From an archaeon CG07_land_8_20_14_0_80_38_8 (GTDB taxonomy: Archaea; Nanobdellota; Nanobdellia; Tiddalikarchaeales; Tiddalikarchaeaceae), in the NCBI GenBank assembly GCA_002779595.1, contig PEWF01000033.1:1-13147 (forward strand): a DNA stretch of 13,147 bases, given 5' to 3'. The translations under genes were made by a program, and so were the position numbers. Shown piece after piece: positions 11,712-13,147 of this stretch (position 1 is its first letter; every line of letters begins with the position of its first letter). The notes below the pieces were generated by a model. That model saw only the letters and a program-made list of their open reading frames with translations. It did not search any database and was not told where the DNA came from.

Positions 11712-12991
11712 ATCCCAGCCTCTTCCAAATCATTCTTTAATTCGTCCATTCTGAAAAACAAATCATTAATGCTGTCAGACATTTCACTACCAATACTTCC
11801 ACATTCTTTTACAAATCTGGAACTTATTGAATAAAATTCCTGCTCCAAATTCCTGAACTTATCATCCAATCTTTCCATTAACACTTCCTCAGTCAAATAC
11901 TTCTTCACAAAATTATTATAATCCTTATGAATGTTGAAAAAAATATTTTCAGGATTATTCAAATCCTTGAACTCCCCGTTATTCTTCCCGTTCTTCTCCA
12001 TGGACAGCCACGGAATAAATTTAACCAGCCAGTAAGGGGAAGTGCCCCTTTTCCTTGAATTAAACGCTCTTGAAATATTGGAGCAATCCCTGTAATAATC
12101 ACTATTAACATCCCTGTTCATTATTGCATCATAAACATCCAAATCAGACTCAACACTCTTCCTTTTAATATTAGTAAAACCTGCGCCAATTGTCTGAACA
12201 TTATGCGCGTCACTCCCACCAAAACCGCTAGTTTTCAGAATTTCACCCAATCCTTCAATGAACAATAATGATGACGGGTTAACTTCCTCAACAGCATCCA
12301 AGTAGTAACCCTGCCTGTAAAAATTAACAATTGACTCCAAACCAATGCCCCTCATTGAATTAAAATGCACAGGCACCAGCATTCCGAACAAATCACTCCT
12401 TATTTCCTCATCAACGTAGCAGCCATTAATTATTTTCTTGCCATTATTCAAATCATCTATCCCCCTTCTGAGTTCAGGGAGCGTTAATTTATTATTGGGA
12501 AAAATTTTACTCAAACTCTCTGCCTTTTTTGCATTCTTTCTATTCAATCCGAAAACAGCAATCTGGTTATGCCCTTTATTAATACCTCTGCTCTTCTTAT
12601 TGTTAATTTCCATATTCAGGACAGGAATAATTGTTTTCTCTTCTTTGCAGTTCCTCTTATCAAAATAATCAAGAATATTACCCAAACACCTGAAGTTAAA
12701 ATGGGAAGTCAAACCAAGAACTTTAATATTCTTTCCCGAAGCATTGTCATAAATTTCCTTAAGATTATTATCTCCTTCCCAGAACCTTTTCAGTTTATGG
12801 GGGCTGCCATGCTCCACGTAAGCATCTCCCAAGTGCACATGCGAATCATAAATTATGCCATTCCTCTTATTGAGGCATTTTTTAATCTTATTGTCAGGAT
12901 TGAACAGGTAATAAAACACGTTCGCTTTTGTCAGCACATTTTTCAAATAATTGTATAATTGATTCTCATTAAGATAGTGTTCAAATTTCAT
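11702..12991 (-). CDS. PHP-domain metal-dependent hydrolase
   Basis: This 429-residue protein carries the metal-binding motifs of the PHP (polymerase and histidinol phosphatase) superfamily: DSHVHLG (H51, H53), TSHFNF (H97), NMEIN (E128), GHNQIAVFG (H141), VPVHFN (H209) and GGSDAHN (D261, H263). Family members hydrolyse phosphoesters using two or three metal ions. The substrate is not evident. An N-terminal helical extension of about 45 residues and a C-terminal helical, charged tail (about 340-429) flank the domain and could mediate oligomer or partner contacts. ATG 12991 lies about 30 bases from a palindromic TATA box shared with the divergent PP-loop gene. It ends 26 bases before the SepCysS operon and may be co-transcribed with it. 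Confidence 0.88.
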   Translation of the reverse strand: MKFEHYLNENQLYNYLKNVLTKANVFYYLFNPDNKIKKCLNKRNGIIYDSHVHLGDAYVEHGSPHKLKRFWEGDNNLKEIYDNASGKNIKVLGLTSHFNFRCLGNILDYFDKRNCKEEKTIIPVLNMEINNKKSRGINKGHNQIAVFGLNRKNAKKAESLSKIFPNNKLTLPELRRGIDDLNNGKKIINGCYVDEEIRSDLFGMLVPVHFNSMRGIGLESIVNFYRQGYYLDAVEEVNPSSLLFIEGLGEILKTSGFGGSDAHNVQTIGAGFTNIKRKSVESDLDVYDAIMNRDVNSDYYRDCSNISRAFNSRKRGTSPYWLVKFIPWLSMEKNGKNNGEFKDLNNPENIFFNIHKDYNNFVKKYLTEEVLMERLDDKFRNLEQEFYSISSRFVKECGSIGSEMSDSINDLFFRMDELKNDLEEAGIIY

Positions 12992-13017
12992 AAAACAATA
13001 TTACAACAAAATATTAT

Positions 13018-13025
13018 TTTATAAA
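13018..13025. promoter_or_regulatory. Palindromic TATA box shared by the PHP and PP-loop genes
   Basis: TTTATAAA is a perfect palindrome. Its centre is 26.5 bases before ATG 13048 on the plus strand and 30.5 bases before ATG 12991 on the minus strand. Flanking elements must set direction. A leaderless start is expected for the plus-strand gene. Confidence 0.55.
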
Positions 13026-13047
13026 CCTGTGTCGTGTTCTAACAGTG

Positions 13048-13147
13048 ATGAAAGCAGTATGCCTAATCAGCGGAGGAATCGACTCCCCAGTCGCTGCTTA
13101 CTTGATGCAGAAGAAAGGAATTGAAATTATTTTCCTGCACGCAGACA
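13048..13147 (+). CDS. Stand-alone ThiI-type PP-loop sulfurtransferase, N-terminal fragment (cut by window edge)
   Basis: The first 33 codons are present. The protein begins almost directly with the ATP pyrophosphatase motif: MKAVCLISGGIDS (SGGIDS at 8-13), then PVAAYLMQKKGIEIIFLHAD. This matches the catalytic PP-loop of ThiI, where it normally follows the NFLD and THUMP domains; here those domains are absent. ATG 13048 is favoured by the TATA box 26-27 bases upstream; GTG 13045 is adjacent and in frame. ThiI adenylates a uridine in tRNA and inserts sulfur, so this is probably the catalytic partner of the THUMP protein at 9575-10402. An unrelated PP-loop enzyme (MnmA- or QueC-like) is possible but fits the SPVAAYLM block less well. 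The C-terminus and any catalytic cysteines are not visible. Confidence 0.85.
   Translation, partial: MKAVCLISGGIDSPVAAYLMQKKGIEIIFLHAD

Noticed and set aside
1..13147. CRISPR arrays, tRNA or rRNA genes, insertion sequences
   Set aside because: No regularly spaced repeats, tRNA cloverleaf patterns, rRNA-like stretches or transposase genes were seen. The only mobile element is the intein.

Overview
The window is archaeal. Diagnostic genes are a family B DNA polymerase with a C-terminal PCNA-binding motif, a histone, an archaeal RqcH/NEMF protein, a DUF357 protein, a membrane-anchored winged-helix regulator, and SepCysS (Sep-tRNA:Cys-tRNA synthase), the second enzyme of the tRNA-dependent cysteine pathway. 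TATA-like boxes lie about 27-31 bases before most start codons, so many transcripts are probably leaderless. AT-rich DNA, tight packing and ATGA start/stop overlaps fit a small-genome archaeon, possibly DPANN. The exact lineage cannot be read from this window.

Layout from left to right. (1) 1-1319, minus strand: a two-TM small membrane protein, then an ABC exporter ATPase and the first 38 residues of its ABC-2 permease. (2) 1403-2314, plus: a secreted-domain/TM/winged-helix regulator. (3) 2315-2694: a T-rich terminator region, then a control region with three AACGTT half-sites and two TATA boxes, leading to a 55-residue histone whose third helix is missing (2695-2862). (4) 2877-5056, minus: RqcH followed by a MIP18/DUF59 Fe-S assembly protein. 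(5) 5115-9169, plus: family B DNA polymerase interrupted in its catalytic YGD/TDS motif by a 437-residue LAGLIDADG intein, then a DUF357 gene. (6) 9156-11675, minus: a tight operon of a 58-residue helical protein, SepCysS, a ThiI-like THUMP protein and a Nudix hydrolase. (7) 11702-12991, minus: a PHP-domain hydrolase. (8) 13048-end, plus: the start of a separate ThiI-type PP-loop sulfurtransferase.

The most interesting unit is the tRNA-sulfur neighbourhood at 9575-13147. The THUMP protein keeps the RNA-binding half of ThiI but has lost the ATP-binding SGGxDS motif from a shortened PP-loop domain. An intact SGGIDS PP-loop protein begins 2.6 kb away as its own gene. ThiI may therefore work here as two subunits, an RNA-binding pseudo-enzyme and a free catalytic one, next to SepCysS, which also moves persulfide sulfur onto tRNA. 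The 58-residue gene overlapping the SepCysS start is a candidate minimal SepCysE-like assembly factor. These functional links are inference from motifs and gene order.
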